Positions 62,578 through 64,000 of a stretch of DNA of 64,000 bases are shown one piece after another; the first letter of the stretch is position 1; every line of letters starts with the position of its first letter. Origin of the DNA: Nonomuraea turcica (GTDB lineage Bacteria; Actinomycetota; Actinomycetes; Streptosporangiales; Streptosporangiaceae). Where the stretch lies: NCBI RefSeq assembly GCF_030718205.1, contig NZ_JAUZQF010000001.1, positions 744,001-808,000 on the forward strand. Reading direction: 5' to 3'. The position numbers and the translations under genes were made by a program. Under the pieces are notes generated by a model. It was given only the letters and a program-made list of their open reading frames with translations, was not told the origin of the DNA and made no database searches.

Positions 62578-63974
62578 TGCGCGCCGTCATCGCGGTCCTG
62601 CTGCTTCTGACGGCGACCGCCTGCAGCCAGGCGCCCGCCAAGCAGCCCACGCCACGGCTGGGGTATCAGGGCATCGCCTGTCCCGCGGACGTCCTGGCGG
62701 AGATCGTCGATGTGGAGGCCTCGTGCGGCTACCTGACGGTGCCGGAGTCACGGGTCAAGCGCGACGGGGCGACGGTTCGGCTGTTCGTCATCCGCTTCGA
62801 ACCACCCGGAACGGCCTCGCCCGATCCCATGGTGGTGGTGGGCGAGACGCTGGGGCAACGCAAGAACTACGGAGAACTCGCGCCCTTCGCCTCGCGTACC
62901 CACCGTTCTGTGATCTTCCTCGACCAGCGGGGGATCGGTTTGTCGGAGCCCAGCCTGGCCTGCCCGGAAGTCCGGGCGATCGCTCCTGAACTGGCCGGGC
63001 TGCTGATGGCGGAGGTGAAGGGGCCGCTGCTGGAGGGTGTGCGGGCCTGCCGTACCCGGTTGGAACAACGGGGCATCGACCTGACCGCCTACAGCCTCCG
63101 CGAGAGCGCGGCGGACGTGGCCGATCTGCGCGAGGCGCTCGGCCTGGAGCAGGTCAACCTCACGAGTTTCGGCACCGCGTCGCTCCTGGCCCTGGAGGTC
63201 ATGCGCCACCATCCCGAGCACATCCGCTCCGTCGTGCTGGACAGCCCCGCCCTCCCCAACCTGCGCGTCGACCCGGACACCCGCCTGCGCGAGGTGCTCG
63301 CGAGGGCCGGCGACCTGTGCGCCAATGCGCCCGGCTGCCGGGCGCTGACCAAGGACCTGCGCCGCTCGTTCGACAAGGCTCTCGCCCGGCTTCGCGACAA
63401 GCCGGTCACCGTCACCGTGCGGTCGGCCTCGGGCAGGGACGTCAAGGTCGTCGTGGACGACGCGGCGCTGACGAGACTGGTCACCTCCACCTTGGGCTAC
63501 GGAGGCAACGTCCAGGCGGTCGCGGAGCTCGTGACCGGACCTCCCGACTGGGGGAGCGTCGCCGCGGACCTGGCCAACGACGAGGGCATGTGCGCGGGGT
63601 TCATGCCTGAGTGCGCCGGTGGGCTGACGCACGGCCTGTACTACTCGCTGACCTGCCCGCATGCCGCCGGACCGCACGCGGAGGCGTGCACCGTCTGGCC
63701 CGCGGGCGAGGCACCGTCCGGCGAGCCGGTCGCCTCGGACATCCCCACGCTGATCACCATCGGGGGACTGGACACCTTCGGCGGCTCGGCGCCGGATGTG
63801 GCGGCGGCGACGAGATCGCTCACCCGCGCCCGCCTTCTGGAGATCCCGTCCGGCAACTACGGCGCCTACCGCGAAGACTGCCCCCGCCCGATCCGCAACG
63901 CCTGGATCGACGATCCCGCCGCCCCGCTCCGCAACGCCGACTGCGTGAAGGAGGTCGGACCGCGTGTGGGCTGA
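62574..63974 (+). CDS. TAP-like alpha/beta hydrolase lipoprotein
   Basis: 466 residues, lipobox TATAC at about residue 16. FLDQRGIGLSEPSLACPE (oxyanion region), VNLTSFGTASLLALEVMRHH (nucleophile region, S-F-G-T in place of S-Y-G-T) and ITIGGLDTFGG (acid Asp) match the tripeptidyl aminopeptidase-like family. The final block PSGNYGAYREDCPRPIRNAW lacks the usual Gly-His-Gly: the catalytic His seems replaced by Asn or Tyr. It may be an inactive or altered enzyme. Last gene of the ECF operon seen; the window ends 26 bases later. Confidence 0.78.
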   Translation: MMRAVIAVLLLLTATACSQAPAKQPTPRLGYQGIACPADVLAEIVDVEASCGYLTVPESRVKRDGATVRLFVIRFEPPGTASPDPMVVVGETLGQRKNYGELAPFASRTHRSVIFLDQRGIGLSEPSLACPEVRAIAPELAGLLMAEVKGPLLEGVRACRTRLEQRGIDLTAYSLRESAADVADLREALGLEQVNLTSFGTASLLALEVMRHHPEHIRSVVLDSPALPNLRVDPDTRLREVLARAGDLCANAPGCRALTKDLRRSFDKALARLRDKPVTVTVRSASGRDVKVVVDDAALTRLVTSTLGYGGNVQAVAELVTGPPDWGSVAADLANDEGMCAGFMPECAGGLTHGLYYSLTCPHAAGPHAEACTVWPAGEAPSGEPVASDIPTLITIGGLDTFGGSAPDVAAATRSLTRARLLEIPSGNYGAYREDCPRPIRNAWIDDPAAPLRNADCVKEVGPRVG

Positions 63975-64000
63975 CGTGCCATTCACCGGCCGTACGGGAG

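Overview
High-GC actinomycete chromosome, most likely from the order Streptosporangiales or a relative. The evidence is GTG and TTG starts, ATGA/GTGA gene couplings, the actinobacterial tRNA-Met, rpmG, hadA/hadB-like, murB order, and an actinomycete-type integrative element. The genus cannot be fixed from the sequence alone.

Bases 1 to about 28,732 are one end of an integrated mobile element. Its edge is marked by a 3' half of a tRNA-Thr(GGT) gene (28686-28732), the usual scar of integrase-mediated insertion. The intact tRNA and the integrase are not in the window and should lie left of base 1. The element combines two kinds of modules. Bases 1-4,600 are a phage tail and lysis module: glycine-rich tail protein, tail fibre, holin-like protein and Zn amidase endolysin closed by a terminator. 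A membrane pentapeptide-repeat gene is inserted there on the opposite strand. Bases 7,900-22,000 on the minus strand are an actinomycete conjugative-element (AICE/pSAM2-like) module: MerR/BldC-type excisionase-like protein, Spd-like DUF2637 membrane protein, FtsK/TraB-like translocase, HU and a NUDIX hydrolase. Around these are roughly thirty very small genes, many carrying CxxC zinc-binding pairs and several duplicated. Their longer spacers hold perfect hairpins. A divergent GntR (KorSA-like) repressor, an HTH protein and an isochorismatase follow on the plus strand (22.2-24.4 kb). Between 4.7 and 7.5 kb lies a DUF6879/XRE-DUF5753 regulatory pair. The last part of the element (24.4-28.7 kb) is a decaying zone with a frameshifted alpha/beta hydrolase, orphan small proteins and pseudogene remnants.

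Bases 28.8-38.3 kb are a catabolic locus: an MFS permease, a LysR regulator, then a divergent seven-gene, tightly coupled operon. The operon encodes two FAH-fold hydrolases, a cyclase-family hydrolase, an FAD monooxygenase, an ACMSD-like metal-dependent decarboxylase, a two-domain extradiol (VOC) dioxygenase and an SDR dehydrogenase. This fits meta-cleavage of a hydroxyaromatic acid of unknown identity. A TerD-related protein and a Tat-exported protein follow.

Bases 41.9-64 kb are core chromosome: tRNA-Met, rpmG, two MaoC hydratases, murB, a probable yybP-ykoY manganese riboswitch with its GDT1/TMEM165 transporter, a large LuxR/AAA regulator, deoC with two aldehyde dehydrogenase genes (the second lacks the catalytic half), an amidase, hrpB, ArsR and TetR regulators beside MFS and ABC-2-like membrane proteins, and an ECF sigma factor operon ending in a TAP-like lipoprotein hydrolase.
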